From an uncultured Planctomycetota bacterium (lineage in GTDB: Bacteria > Planctomycetota > Planctomycetia > Pirellulales > Thermoguttaceae): a DNA stretch of 40,417 bases. Of the stretch, positions 1 to 7,825 are shown piece by piece. The stretch covers positions 1 to 40,417 of the forward strand of contig CADACS010000009.1 of the NCBI GenBank assembly GCA_902786505.1, given 5' to 3'. Every line of letters starts with the position of its first letter. The first letter of the stretch is position 1. Position numbers and translations under genes: made by a program. The notes beneath the pieces were generated by a model. It worked only from the letters and a program-made list of their open reading frames with translations. It did not search any database and was not told the DNA's origin.

Positions 1-1260
1 TCCGGAGTCGGCGTTAACCTCGGAAGAAACGGTCGCGGCGACGCTTGGACTTGCGCCCAGGGTGAATTCGTCGCTCGCCGACGCGGTTTCCTCGCGCCGC
101 TTCAAAGAGCCGACGGTCGGCGCAAGCGCGTCCACGCCGCTCCCTTTCGACGCCTGACCCTGCAGATCAAACTCAAAGTAATCGGACGTAACGCCCGTCC
201 CCGAAGTAGAGCCTCCCGTCTCGGTTCCGTCTTCCTCTTTCGCGGCGTCCTCGCCCCCTTTGACGTCTTCGACCGAAAGATAGGGCATATCTTCCGGCGG
301 ATCGGCGGCGCCGTAGAAATCTTCCCCTTCGCGCAGCGCCGTTTCGCTCGGATTTTCCAAATCAATTCGGGAATCGGAAGTCGTTCGTTCTTCAAGTTTA
401 TTGAGCGAGAACCGCGAATTCTTAAACGGATTCCCGTCGGGACAGTTCGGCGACGTCTTGAGGAGCGCTTCGAGCCGTCTGCCGATAAGCCGCGCGTCGC
501 TCGGACGTTTCGACGTCTGAACCTGCAGCAGCTCGAAAATGACTTCTTCGACGACTCTCGGCGTTTCCGGACGGAACGAGCGCACCGATTTCGGCGGACC
601 GTGGCGGAACTTCTGCATGAGCTGCGTTAAATCGCGCGCCACGTATGGAGGTTTGCCCGTCAGAAGAACGTACATGAGCGCGCCGAGAGAATACATGTCG
701 GTATGGGGCGTGAGCGAGCCCGCGCGCGCCTGTTCCGGCGCCATGTACTCGATTGTGCCAACGACCTGATTGGCGCTCGTAAGACGCGAACTGCCGAAAT
801 ACTGCGCGATGCCGTAGTCGGAGACTTTTACCGTGCCGTTCCCCACGAGCAGAATATTCGCGGGCTTAATATCGCGGTGAACGACGCCTCGGTCGTGCGC
901 GTGCTTGAGCGCGCGGCACACCTCGGAACCGATATAGACGACTTCTTCCCAAGTAAACTGACGGCCGCGCTTTAACAGCGTCGCGAGACTCGGCCCGTCG
1001 ACGTATTCCATGGCGTAATAGAGAACGCCGTCCTCCTGACCGAATCCGTAGAGACGCACGATATTGTCGTGATGAAGGAGCTTCATCGTCGCAATTTCCG
1101 CGTTAAACCGCTCGCGCTCTTGCTCCAGAGGCAGTAGGAGAGCTTTAACGGCGACGATTTGACCGGTGTCGTCCCGACGCGCGCGATAGACCGCGCCCAT
1201 ACCGCCCCGGCCGATCATTCGTTCGAGAAGGAAAGGTCCTAATCGCTTTAAATGCCCCAT
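1..1260 (-). CDS. Hanks-type serine/threonine protein kinase (C-terminus outside window)
   Basis: A eukaryotic-like Ser/Thr kinase that would transfer phosphate from ATP to target proteins. The reading frame is open from the ATG at 1260 to the window edge (420 codons). Visible motifs are the glycine loop GRGGMGAVY (about residues 17-25), the ATP-binding Lys in VAVKA (K39), the catalytic loop HRDIKPANILL (D130) and the APE motif in YMAPEQA (about 172-178). The metal-binding motif is SDYG rather than the usual DFG. The kinase domain ends near residue 270. After it comes a Ser/Glu/Asp-rich, probably disordered segment with no membrane helix yet, so a sensor or membrane part may lie beyond the window. 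The Shine-Dalgarno is weak, but the start sits just before the first kinase strand and a promoter lies 60-85 bases upstream. It is downstream of exbD, likely as its own transcript. Confidence 0.93.
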   Translation of the reverse strand, partial: MGHLKRLGPFLLERMIGRGGMGAVYRARRDDTGQIVAVKALLLPLEQERERFNAEIATMKLLHHDNIVRLYGFGQEDGVLYYAMEYVDGPSLATLLKRGRQFTWEEVVYIGSEVCRALKHAHDRGVVHRDIKPANILLVGNGTVKVSDYGIAQYFGSSRLTSANQVVGTIEYMAPEQARAGSLTPHTDMYSLGALMYVLLTGKPPYVARDLTQLMQKFRHGPPKSVRSFRPETPRVVEEVIFELLQVQTSKRPSDARLIGRRLEALLKTSPNCPDGNPFKNSRFSLNKLEERTTSDSRIDLENPSETALREGEDFYGAADPPEDMPYLSVEDVKGGEDAAKEEDGTETGGSTSGTGVTSDYFEFDLQGQASKGSGVDALAPTVGSLKRREETASASDEFTLGASPSVAATVSSEVNADSG

Positions 1261-1316
1261 GATACACTCTATTCAACGATCCGCGCAACGCGCCAATCGA
1301 AATGTTCCGCCATGCT

Positions 1317-1345
1317 TATATAAAGCGTGCCTGTATAAAAATCAA
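1317..1345 (-). promoter_or_regulatory. Candidate sigma-70-type promoter for the Ser/Thr kinase
   Basis: On the minus strand there is a -35 TTGATT (1345-1340), a 17-nt spacer and a -10 TATATA (1322-1317). This puts the transcript start near 1310, about 50 nt before the kinase ATG. The call rests on motif match only. Confidence 0.5.
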
Positions 1346-1420
1346 CTTCAGCAAGAAACCGACAAGCGCGCGCGGCGCGATAAAAGAGAGCTGACGCCTT
1401 TTCCCCTATAATAAAAAACG

Positions 1421-1945
1421 TTACCGACGCTTTGGCGGCGTGAACTTCACTTTATCGACCATTTTGACTATCTGATCTTCCGCGTTTAAGTACCCCGTAA
1501 CCGCGGTTATCGCCTCGACGGTATGCGCGTAATGAAGATTGCGGTCGCAATCGAGCTCGATCTCTAAATCGTCGCGAAATTCCGGTACGGCGGACGCGTT
1601 GTACGCGTCTTGGAACGGAACGTCGTTGGAAACGACGTAACGGTAGACGGCCGCGCGAAGCGCTTTCATATCGCTGATTTTTGTCTCGCCAAATTCGATC
1701 CCGTTCAAATTGCCCGAGGAGTCGGAAGTCAACCGAACGCGGACCGGCATGAGTTCGTCCAGTTCCGGCGCCGAGGTCGACTGCGCTTCGGCGGGCATTC
1801 TAATATTGAAATCCCCTTCGATTTCAGGAGTCTTGTACGTAACGACAAAAAAGGCGAGCAACAGGAAAACAACGTCGATCATCGACGTCATTTGCATCGT
1901 CGACGCGTTGTTTTCGACCTTAACTTTTCGCTTTCTCATCGACAT
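1421..1945 (-). CDS. ExbD/TolR-family biopolymer transport protein
   Basis: An inner-membrane protein of the ExbD/TolR family. These work with an ExbB/TolQ proton channel to turn proton-motive force into motion for outer-membrane uptake or envelope integrity. It has a basic cytoplasmic N-terminus (MRKRKVKVE), then one membrane helix containing the family's essential Asp in MTSMIDVVFLLLAFFVV (about residues 19-35). A periplasmic domain of about 135 residues follows. The end (DQIVKMVDKVKF) fits the family's C-terminal fold. A good Shine-Dalgarno, AAGGAG at 1956-1951, lies 5 nt from the ATG at 1945. No ExbB/TolQ or TonB gene is next to it in this window; the neighbours are a sigma factor upstream and a kinase downstream. 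The partner must be encoded elsewhere. Confidence 0.9.
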   Translation of the reverse strand: MSMRKRKVKVENNASTMQMTSMIDVVFLLLAFFVVTYKTPEIEGDFNIRMPAEAQSTSAPELDELMPVRVRLTSDSSGNLNGIEFGETKISDMKALRAAVYRYVVSNDVPFQDAYNASAVPEFRDDLEIELDCDRNLHYAHTVEAITAVTGYLNAEDQIVKMVDKVKFTPPKRR

Positions 1946-1999
1946 TCGTTCTCCTTTGCCGTATTTCAGGCGCGCGACTCGCCCAGCGCGCGCTAAACT

Positions 2000-2028
2000 A
2001 TTATGAATATTCTACCGTGTCTTTTCAA
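2000..2028 (-). promoter_or_regulatory. Candidate sigma-70-type promoter for exbD-like gene
   Basis: On the minus strand there is a -35 TTGAAA (2028-2023), a 17-nt spacer and a -10 CATAAT (2005-2000). It lies 55-85 nt upstream of the exbD-like ATG, in an AT-rich gap after the sigma factor terminator. This supports separate transcription of the gene. Confidence 0.55.
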
Positions 2029-2114
2029 TATCGTCGCGCAAAAAAAAGAGCAAAGACCGATTTGAAGGAAAAATTTTTCTCTTTTCAAACGAAAAACGGA
2101 CCCGATCGGGCAAC

Positions 2115-2146
2115 AAAAAACGCCGAAACGTTTTCACGCTTCGGCG
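2115..2146 (-). terminator. Intrinsic terminator of the sigma factor gene
   Basis: On the minus strand a stem CGCCGAAGC / GTTTCGGCG (one G-U pair) with a short loop is followed by six T residues. It begins about 35 nt after the sigma factor stop codon. Confidence 0.75.
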
Positions 2147-2180
2147 CCGTTTTAATTACGTTTGAACTCGAATCGACTTC

Positions 2181-4304
2181 TCAACTTCCCGACGGAATAT
2201 TCGAGAGGGACGGCATATACGCCGACGAATCGCCGAACTGAGCCGTTTCCAAAACGCTCAACGGAGCGGGAGCCGCCGGAGCGGACGCGGCGGCGTCAAA
2301 GTTTGACGCGACCGCCGGACTTTCGACCGCGGGCGTCTCTTGGACCGCCGTCTGCGTCTCGGCCGCTTTACGCTGTTCCGCAGTCTCGGAATTCGACTGT
2401 TTCTTAGCCGAAGAGACGCCGCTCTGGCGTTCGTCCCCTTCTAAAAAGCAATAGAGCCCGCGGGAACGAACTGGATGCTGAAGCTTGCGAACCGCCTTCG
2501 CTTCAATTTGACGAACGCGTTCGCGCGTTACCTTAAAGATCTGTCCGACTTCTTCGAGGGTGTACGCGTAGCCGTCGGCAAGCCCGAACCGCAACCGCAA
2601 AATTTCACGTTCGCGGAACGAAAGCGCGGAAAGCGCCTCGTCAAGCCGTTCGCGCAGCGCGGAACGGTTGATTTCGACGAGCGGATCGTTTTTGTGCGGA
2701 TCTTCTAAGAAGTCGCCGAAGAAACTTTCTTCGCAGCCTTCGACCGGCCGATCGAGCGAAAGGGGCGGCCGGGAGACTTGAATCGCGGCGCGGATTTCCG
2801 ACAGCGACAGCCCGGACGACTTCGCGATTTCCTGCGGGGTAGGCGCGCCTTGCGGACGGCGCGAAAGTTCGCGCGTCGTTTTACGGACCGTCTTAATCGT
2901 TTCGAGAAGATGATTTGGAATACGAATCGCGCGGCACTGTTCCGCGAGCGCCTTTGAAATCGCCTGACGAATCCACCACGTCGCGTACGTCGAAAACTTA
3001 AATCCGCGTTTATATTCGAACTTATCGACCGCGCGCATGAGCCCGGTGTTCCCCTCCTGAATCAGGTCGAGGAAACTCAGACCGCGATTACGGTATCTCT
3101 TGGCAATACTCACGACGAGCCGCAAATTGCCCGCCGAGAACGCGCGCTTTGCCGATTCAAATTCGCGTCGGCGCGCGGACACGCGTTCGAGCTCCTTGGT
3201 AAAGGACGCGAACGTGTCGTTAAACGCGAGACGGCGGCGGCGCAAAAACGAGACGTGATTCCGGAATTCTTCCCGAAGCAGCTCCCAGTTTGGCTCGCCG
3301 CTCGAAGAAACGGAACCCGGCGCGACGGCGCGCGACAATTCGCGATAGGAAACGCCGCCTGCGTTCAACGACGCTTCCCGTAAATTCACACGGGACGGCG
3401 CGCTCTCGATCGCCGCGACCGTTTCGTCGGGACGGCTCTTCCAGCCCCCCTCCATACTCCAGACGTCGACAGAGACCGCGGGCGCGGCGAGGAACGAAAC
3501 AGACGCCTTCGCAGACGCGGTCTGCGCGTCGTGTTCCGCTAGAATTTTATGAAGTTCTCTGGCGCGCGCGAGACGTTCGCACGCTTTCTCATGACGGCGC
3601 AGTACTTTATCGAAAACGGGCAGGAAAGATTGCGTGCGCAGATCAAGTTCGTTAAGGAGCCGCGACGCGCGAGAACGGCGGCGGCGCATCGCGAGCCGGA
3701 CCGCCTTGCGCTCTTCCGGGGACAGTTTGCCCGAACGAAGCGCGAGAAAATCGTCGCGGTTTTTCGCGAGCATCTTTTTCAGGGTGCGAAGAGTCGGATC
3801 AAGGAGCGCGAGAAAACGGCGTTTTGATTTAAGGTCGGATACAGAAACGTCGATCGTGCGGTCGAGCCGCGCGCGGCCGCGGCGGATTTTTTCCAGCAGG
3901 CCGACGAGCTCGCGAACGACGCAGTCGAGCCGGAGCGCGACGCGTCGAAACCGCTGGCGCGTCCGCTCGATGCGAGTCGCCGCGCTGCGCTCTTCTTCGC
4001 GCGACAGCATCGGAATATCGCCCATCTGGACGAGATAGATGCGGATAGGATCGTCGTACGAATCGGACGCGTCGCCGTCGTCGGGAACGCCCGGCGCCGC
4101 GTTTGGCTCTTGAACCGACGGATCTTCGTAGCAGGCCGCCTCGGACTCAGAAGTATAGTCCTGACGCTCGTCAAAATAAGCGGCGCGTTCGTCTTCGTAG
4201 GGGTACTCGTCCATATATAGAGATTCCCCGGCGTAACGCTCCGAGTCAAGATAAGACGAATCGAAACATTCTTCCCTGTCGAAATCGTCAAAATCGCGTT
4301 TCAT
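2181..4304 (-). CDS. rpoD: RNA polymerase sigma factor, RpoD/SigA family
   Basis: A sigma-70-family factor that gives RNA polymerase its promoter specificity. Order of parts for a 707-aa protein: an acidic N-terminus (about 1-84); region 1.2 ([12 protein letters not shown], about 85-110); a long charged, helix-rich insert (about 110-385); region 2 with [36 protein letters not shown] and [13 protein letters not shown] (about 390-465); region 3 (about 475-520); region 4 with its helix-turn-helix [13 protein letters not shown] (about 560-610); and an unusual Ala/Pro/Glu-rich tail of about 90 residues. I chose the ATG at 4304 because MKRDFDDF looks like a native start and AGGAG lies at 4320-4316. 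The frame stays open to an ATG at 4391, but that would add 29 unusual residues. Planctomycetes often carry several RpoD-like factors, so this may be the primary factor or a close paralogue. Confidence 0.93.
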   Translation of the reverse strand: MKRDFDDFDREECFDSSYLDSERYAGESLYMDEYPYEDERAAYFDERQDYTSESEAACYEDPSVQEPNAAPGVPDDGDASDSYDDPIRIYLVQMGDIPMLSREEERSAATRIERTRQRFRRVALRLDCVVRELVGLLEKIRRGRARLDRTIDVSVSDLKSKRRFLALLDPTLRTLKKMLAKNRDDFLALRSGKLSPEERKAVRLAMRRRRSRASRLLNELDLRTQSFLPVFDKVLRRHEKACERLARARELHKILAEHDAQTASAKASVSFLAAPAVSVDVWSMEGGWKSRPDETVAAIESAPSRVNLREASLNAGGVSYRELSRAVAPGSVSSSGEPNWELLREEFRNHVSFLRRRRLAFNDTFASFTKELERVSARRREFESAKRAFSAGNLRLVVSIAKRYRNRGLSFLDLIQEGNTGLMRAVDKFEYKRGFKFSTYATWWIRQAISKALAEQCRAIRIPNHLLETIKTVRKTTRELSRRPQGAPTPQEIAKSSGLSLSEIRAAIQVSRPPLSLDRPVEGCEESFFGDFLEDPHKNDPLVEINRSALRERLDEALSALSFREREILRLRFGLADGYAYTLEEVGQIFKVTRERVRQIEAKAVRKLQHPVRSRGLYCFLEGDERQSGVSSAKKQSNSETAEQRKAAETQTAVQETPAVESPAVASNFDAAASAPAAPAPLSVLETAQFGDSSAYMPSLSNIPSGS

Positions 4305-4341
4305 TGAAAACGGCGCTCCTATTCGTCGTATAACAATCGCG

Positions 4342-4371
4342 CCAACGTTCCACGTGGCCCTATAACGTTGG
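4342..4371 (-). promoter_or_regulatory. Inverted repeat in the sigma factor 5' leader
   Basis: CCAACGTT (4342-4349) and AACGTTGG (4364-4371) form a perfect 8-bp inverted repeat around 14 nt that begin with the palindrome CCACGTGG (4350-4357). It lies about 20 nt upstream of the ribosome binding site. It could be an RNA hairpin in the leader or a protein operator. Confidence 0.5.
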
Positions 4372-4427
4372 CTACCTTGCCCGTCCGACACGCCAAAAAA
4401 CGGCGCGTCAGAACGTCCGCCTGCCTT

Positions 4428-4456
4428 TTTATCGGCGCTTTGCGGAGCTGTGTCAA
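4428..4456 (-). promoter_or_regulatory. Candidate promoter for the sigma factor gene
   Basis: On the minus strand there is a perfect -35 TTGACA (4456-4451), a 17-nt spacer and a weak -10 GATAAA (4433-4428). It predicts a leader of about 117 nt that contains the inverted repeat. A second TTGACA at 4490-4485 lacks a matching -10. Confidence 0.4.
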
Positions 4457-4879
4457 CGTCTTTACGTCAAACAATATCAAGACTTGTCAAGTGTACGCCG
4501 TTCTAACAGTCGCATTTATCACGTCTATAAAAAAGCTTCGAAATAAGACAATCGTTACAAACCTTTGATTGCCTTTAAGCGTGATTATGCGTGCGAAACG
4601 CGATTTCAATTTAATTCGCAACCGAAACGGCCAAAACGCCAACGGAGCGAATCGGCGTCGCCGCGCCTCGCGCTCGCAATTCGCGAGTCAAAGAGGGCGC
4701 GGCCTACCCCAGTCTTTCAAAATCTTTCGCATTTTACTTAGACTCTCGATTTTATCAAGCAAATTCTTTGAAAAACAAATCCTTTTTTTATACTGTCAGG
4801 CTTACCTAATAATAGTTATCCATACAAACGTTTTTATCCGAACAGCGCTCAAAACGTGGCGTCCGTTTTTATAAGACTG

Positions 4880-4908
4880 TTGCGTTTTAGCGGCCGCCTC
4901 TGTACAAT
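4880..4908 (+). promoter_or_regulatory. Sigma-70-type promoter for cmk
   Basis: -35 TTGCGT (4880-4885), a 17-nt spacer and -10 TACAAT (4903-4908), giving a start near 4915 and a leader of about 45 nt before cmk. Confidence 0.65.
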
Positions 4909-4959
4909 AGCGTCAGACACTTTACACGCGCCGCGCGCGATTATGAAGGGTAAGAGAAT

Positions 4960-5646
4960 ATGACAGGAATCGACGTCGTCACCGTAGACGGCCCTGCCGG
5001 AGCGGGCAAAAGCGTAACGACGCGCGCGCTCGCGCAGCGGCTCGGCATAGACTATCTCAATACGGGCGCAATGTACCGCGCCGTGGCGCTTCGCGCGCTT
5101 CGGGAAAAGATCAATCTTCAAGACGAAGAGGCGCTCGCGCGGCTCGCGTCGGCATGCCGAATCGAATCGCTTTCGGGCCGTACTTTTCTCGACGGAGAAG
5201 ACGTAACGGACGCCGTGCGCGCTCCGGAAGTCTCGCAGTCGGTGCGGTACCCGGCGAACACGCCGTCGGTTCGCGCGATCCTCGTCGAGCAGCAGCGTCG
5301 TATCGGGCTGGAGCGGCCCGTTGCGACGGAAGGCCGCGATCAGGGAACGGTCGTTTTTCCGGACGCGCGCTGCAAGTTTTATCTGACCGCCGCGCCGGAA
5401 GAGCGCGCCAGGCGCCGCATGGGCGAACTTGCCCAGCGCGGCGACGCGGCCTCGTTCGACGACGTCCTCGCCCAGATAATCGACCGAGACCGAAGCGATT
5501 CGGAACGCGAGGTCGGGCCGCTCCGCCAGCCGGACGACGCGACGGTCGTGGCGTCCGACGGCAAAACGGTCGAACAGGTCGTCGACGAAATGGAGCGCGT
5601 CGCACGAGCCAAACTTATATGCCTGCAAGGGCCGGCGCGCGGCTGA
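4960..5646 (+). CDS. cmk: Cytidylate kinase
   Basis: Phosphorylates CMP and dCMP to the diphosphates with ATP in the cytoplasm, an essential step in pyrimidine nucleotide supply. The 228-aa length is normal for the family. Motifs: P-loop GPAGAGKS (residues 11-18), the substrate-binding segment NTGAMYRAVALRAL (about 34-47), EGRDQGTVVFPDA (family usually GRDIGT) and the lid-region RRRMGELAQRG. The ATG at 4960 is preceded by AAGGG about 9 nt upstream and by a good promoter. The stop codon is TGA, which shows TGA is used as a stop in this genome. The gene ends 51 bp before the GH16 gene, with only a T-less GC hairpin between them, so the two may be cotranscribed. Confidence 0.97.
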   Translation: MTGIDVVTVDGPAGAGKSVTTRALAQRLGIDYLNTGAMYRAVALRALREKINLQDEEALARLASACRIESLSGRTFLDGEDVTDAVRAPEVSQSVRYPANTPSVRAILVEQQRRIGLERPVATEGRDQGTVVFPDARCKFYLTAAPEERARRRMGELAQRGDAASFDDVLAQIIDRDRSDSEREVGPLRQPDDATVVASDGKTVEQVVDEMERVARAKLICLQGPARG

Positions 5647-5697
5647 CCGCGCCGTAACAACGTGTATTTTCAATACGTTAACAACAAGGAAACTACA

Positions 5698-6618
5698 ATG
5701 AATCACTCCGCAAAATTCATTTTCAGCGTTTCGTTGGCGCTCGCCGCGGCGCTCGCTTCCGGAACGGCGTTCGGCGACGAACCGAATCAGAAGCTCGACC
5801 CGGCGCGGCTCGCCGTGAGCGTTTCGGATTCGGACGCGCCCCAAACGGTCCGCACAACCGACGGGCGCGAATTAAAACTCGTCTGGAACGACGAATTCAA
5901 CGGCGAAGGTCTGCCCGACGCCAAAAAGTGGACGTACGAAGTCGGCTATATCCGCAATAACGAATCGCAGTATTACACCGACGCGCGATTAGAGAACGTC
6001 TTCCAAAAAGACGGCGTTCTGACCATTAGGACGCTTAAGGAAAAATACAATATCGAAGGCAAGCCGAAGAACAAAGGACTCAAAGAAGCCGAGTACACCT
6101 CCGCGGCGATCGAAACGATCGACACGGCCTCGTGGCTGTACGGACGCGTCGAAGTGCGCGCCCAGCTCCCGACGGGAAAAGGAATTTGGCCCGCTATCTG
6201 GATGATGGGAACGAATATTAAGCAGATCGGCTGGCCCGGCTGCGGAGAAATCGACGTTATGGAGTACGTCGGGCACACGCCCCACCGCGCCCACGGTACG
6301 ATTCACATGCGCAAAAAGGGCGGCAAGAATTGGGAGGTCGTCAGCAAAGGATCAAGCCTCCTTCTCGATCGGCCGGAAGAACAGTATTACGTCTACACGC
6401 TCGAATGGACGCCTGAAAAGATGCTCATTCTCGTCGACGACAAGCCCGTTCTCGAATTCAAAAAATCGGAAGAAGAGAGCAAGACGGGCGTGTGGCCTTT
6501 CGATAAGCCACACTATATCATTCTCAATACCGCGATCGGCGGCGCCTGGGGCGGCGAAATTGCCGAAGATACCTGCCCGACCGATTTCAAAATTGATTAC
6601 GTTCGCGTCTATCAATGA
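5698..6618 (+). CDS. Secreted glycoside hydrolase family 16 (laminarinase-like endo-beta-glucanase)
   Basis: An exported polysaccharide-cleaving enzyme with the GH16 beta-jelly-roll fold and retaining mechanism. It has a Sec-type signal peptide (residues 1-26, ending in GTAFG before DEP). The catalytic signature GCGEIDVMEYVG gives nucleophile E184, helper D186 and acid/base E189. The extra residue in E-x-D-x-x-E is typical of laminarinases and marine-type GH16 enzymes rather than lichenases. Upstream, LVWNDEFNG and WTYEVG, and downstream, GGAWGG and the final DYVRVYQ, are also family hallmarks. The 306-aa length is that of a single-domain enzyme with no binding module. AAGGA at 5686-5690 supports the ATG at 5698 over an in-frame ATG at 5662. 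A beta-1,3-glucan is the likely substrate, but GH16 specificities vary. Confidence 0.93.
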   Translation: MNHSAKFIFSVSLALAAALASGTAFGDEPNQKLDPARLAVSVSDSDAPQTVRTTDGRELKLVWNDEFNGEGLPDAKKWTYEVGYIRNNESQYYTDARLENVFQKDGVLTIRTLKEKYNIEGKPKNKGLKEAEYTSAAIETIDTASWLYGRVEVRAQLPTGKGIWPAIWMMGTNIKQIGWPGCGEIDVMEYVGHTPHRAHGTIHMRKKGGKNWEVVSKGSSLLLDRPEEQYYVYTLEWTPEKMLILVDDKPVLEFKKSEEESKTGVWPFDKPHYIILNTAIGGAWGGEIAEDTCPTDFKIDYVRVYQ

Positions 6619-6677
6619 CGAACGTCTCGCGGGCTGACAGACCTCAAGCCTCGCAATAGAAAACAGAAGCGCGAAAA

Positions 6678-6712
6678 CCGCGCGCGGTCCGGCGAATCCC
6701 GGCCGCGCGCGG
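6678..6712. terminator. GC-rich hairpin between convergent GH16 and GH43 genes
   Basis: Two CCGCGCGCGG palindromes with flanking CCGG arms form a 14-bp stem with one bulged T and a loop of about six bases. It sits between convergent gene ends and probably blocks read-through both ways. There is no T-run, so it is not a classic intrinsic terminator. Confidence 0.5.
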
Positions 6713-6724
6713 CGCGCGTCTCAA

Positions 6725-7756
6725 TTAGTATCTAATACTCGGCGTTCCGTCGTCGTCGAAATCGACGTATCTCCAAAAGACCTCGCGGTCGCCCCAGCCC
6801 CCCTCGCGCTTTGTCTTCGCATGGTAGACGTAGCGCGTCTGTCCGGTCTTATCCTGAATAAAGGATCCGTGTCCGACGCCAAACTGAAATTCGTCGCTCT
6901 GGAACCACGGCTTATCCCATTTCTTCCACGATTTCGGATCGAGCGGATCGTCCCCTATGAGCTCGAGCATGCCGATCTTATAGGTCGGGAGCCAGCTTGC
7001 GCCGCAGGAATACGACAGAAAGATTCGCCCCTTCGGCGCGTAGAGTATCTCCGGCCCTTCCGCCAACCCGCGGGTTCCTATCCGCTCCTCAACGCGTTCC
7101 CAGAGATAATCGTCGTTCGCGCAAATGCGCACGCGCGGCGCCGCGGTCTGCATCTCGTCGTCCCGCAGCGGCGCTATATAGAGAAACTGAACGTCGCGGT
7201 CGTCTTCCCAGCCGGACCAAATGAGATAGCGTTTCCCGCGATAGAAGAAGAGCGTCGAATCGATCGCCCAGCGGTTCTCCGTCTTTAAATCGGGAGAGTC
7301 GCCCGTATAGAAAGGCCCGGTCAACTCGTATTTCGAGAACGGATCGTCCGTCTCGGAAACGAGCGCGTACGAAAGATGATTCTTATTCTGACCGTCGTCC
7401 GCGGCAAAGAGAATATAGAACCGCCCGTCGACAAAGTGAATTTCCGGCGCCCAAAGTTCGCGGGAATAGGGTCCTCTCGCTGGCGCCTGCCATACGCTTC
7501 GGCGTTCGCCCGGGTTGTCGAGCGTGTCCGATTCCCAAATGCAGATTTGGCTTCTGGGATTATTCGACTGGCTCCAGTAGTATTTCCCTTTGTATTCAAT
7601 AACCCAGGGATCCGCGCCTCTGCGCAGCCGGGTCGGCGGCAGACGCTTTTGCCCCTCTTGTTTCTCAGGTTCGTCGGCGAAAAGCGCGTTAAAACCTCCG
7701 CAGGGTAAGAGCGCGGCGAACGTCGGTATCGCCGCCAGAAGATCGCGTCGTTTCAT
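6725..7756 (-). CDS. Exported glycoside hydrolase family 43-like (arabinan/xylan-type glycosidase)
   Basis: A five-bladed beta-propeller glycosidase that likely removes arabinose or xylose units from plant polysaccharides by inversion. The three GH43 catalytic acids are in place: D49 in GADPWV (base), D166 in WAIDSTLFF (pKa modulator) and E233 in LAEGPEIL (general acid). ELWAPEIHFVDGRFYILF (about 100-117) is the usual second-blade motif. The N-terminus MKRRDLLAAIPTFAALL has twin arginines before a hydrophobic stretch, consistent with a Tat signal, which is typical of many planctomycete exported enzymes. AAGGAG lies 10 nt before the ATG at 7756. It is 69 bp downstream of the AAA+ regulator-like gene on the same strand. 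The exact substrate cannot be read from the sequence. Confidence 0.9.
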   Translation of the reverse strand: MKRRDLLAAIPTFAALLPCGGFNALFADEPEKQEGQKRLPPTRLRRGADPWVIEYKGKYYWSQSNNPRSQICIWESDTLDNPGERRSVWQAPARGPYSRELWAPEIHFVDGRFYILFAADDGQNKNHLSYALVSETDDPFSKYELTGPFYTGDSPDLKTENRWAIDSTLFFYRGKRYLIWSGWEDDRDVQFLYIAPLRDDEMQTAAPRVRICANDDYLWERVEERIGTRGLAEGPEILYAPKGRIFLSYSCGASWLPTYKIGMLELIGDDPLDPKSWKKWDKPWFQSDEFQFGVGHGSFIQDKTGQTRYVYHAKTKREGGWGDREVFWRYVDFDDDGTPSIRY

Positions 7757-7772
7757 CTGAATTGGGCTCCTT

Positions 7773-7815
7773 AAAAATACGGACAGACCGTCCGAATCGG
7801 CCGGCGCGGCGATTC
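7773..7815 (-). promoter_or_regulatory. Two adjoining hairpins just upstream of the GH43 ribosome binding site
   Basis: On the minus strand, GAATCG...CGATTC (7815-7794) is followed at once by CGGAC/GTCCG (7794-7780) and then TATTTTT. The second resembles a weak intrinsic terminator placed before the GH43 gene's AAGGAG. It may end the upstream AAA+ transcript or act as an attenuator for GH43. Confidence 0.35.
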
Positions 7816-7825
7816 GGCGATTACG

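Larger units (their letters stand above)
4305..4959. other. 655-bp intergenic region between divergent rpoD-like and cmk genes
   Basis: No gene is supported here. The left third holds the sigma factor promoter and a leader hairpin. The right end holds the cmk promoter. The middle (about 4570-4870) changes from GC-rich to strongly AT-rich, and I see no tRNA or clear conserved RNA in it. Confidence 0.6.

Noticed and set aside
4485..4490. A second TTGACA upstream of the sigma factor gene as another promoter
   Set aside because: No acceptable -10 hexamer at 16-18 nt.
4849..5844. A 331-codon frame opposite cmk
   Set aside because: cmk has full family motifs, promoter and ribosome site; the opposite frame is a codon-bias shadow.
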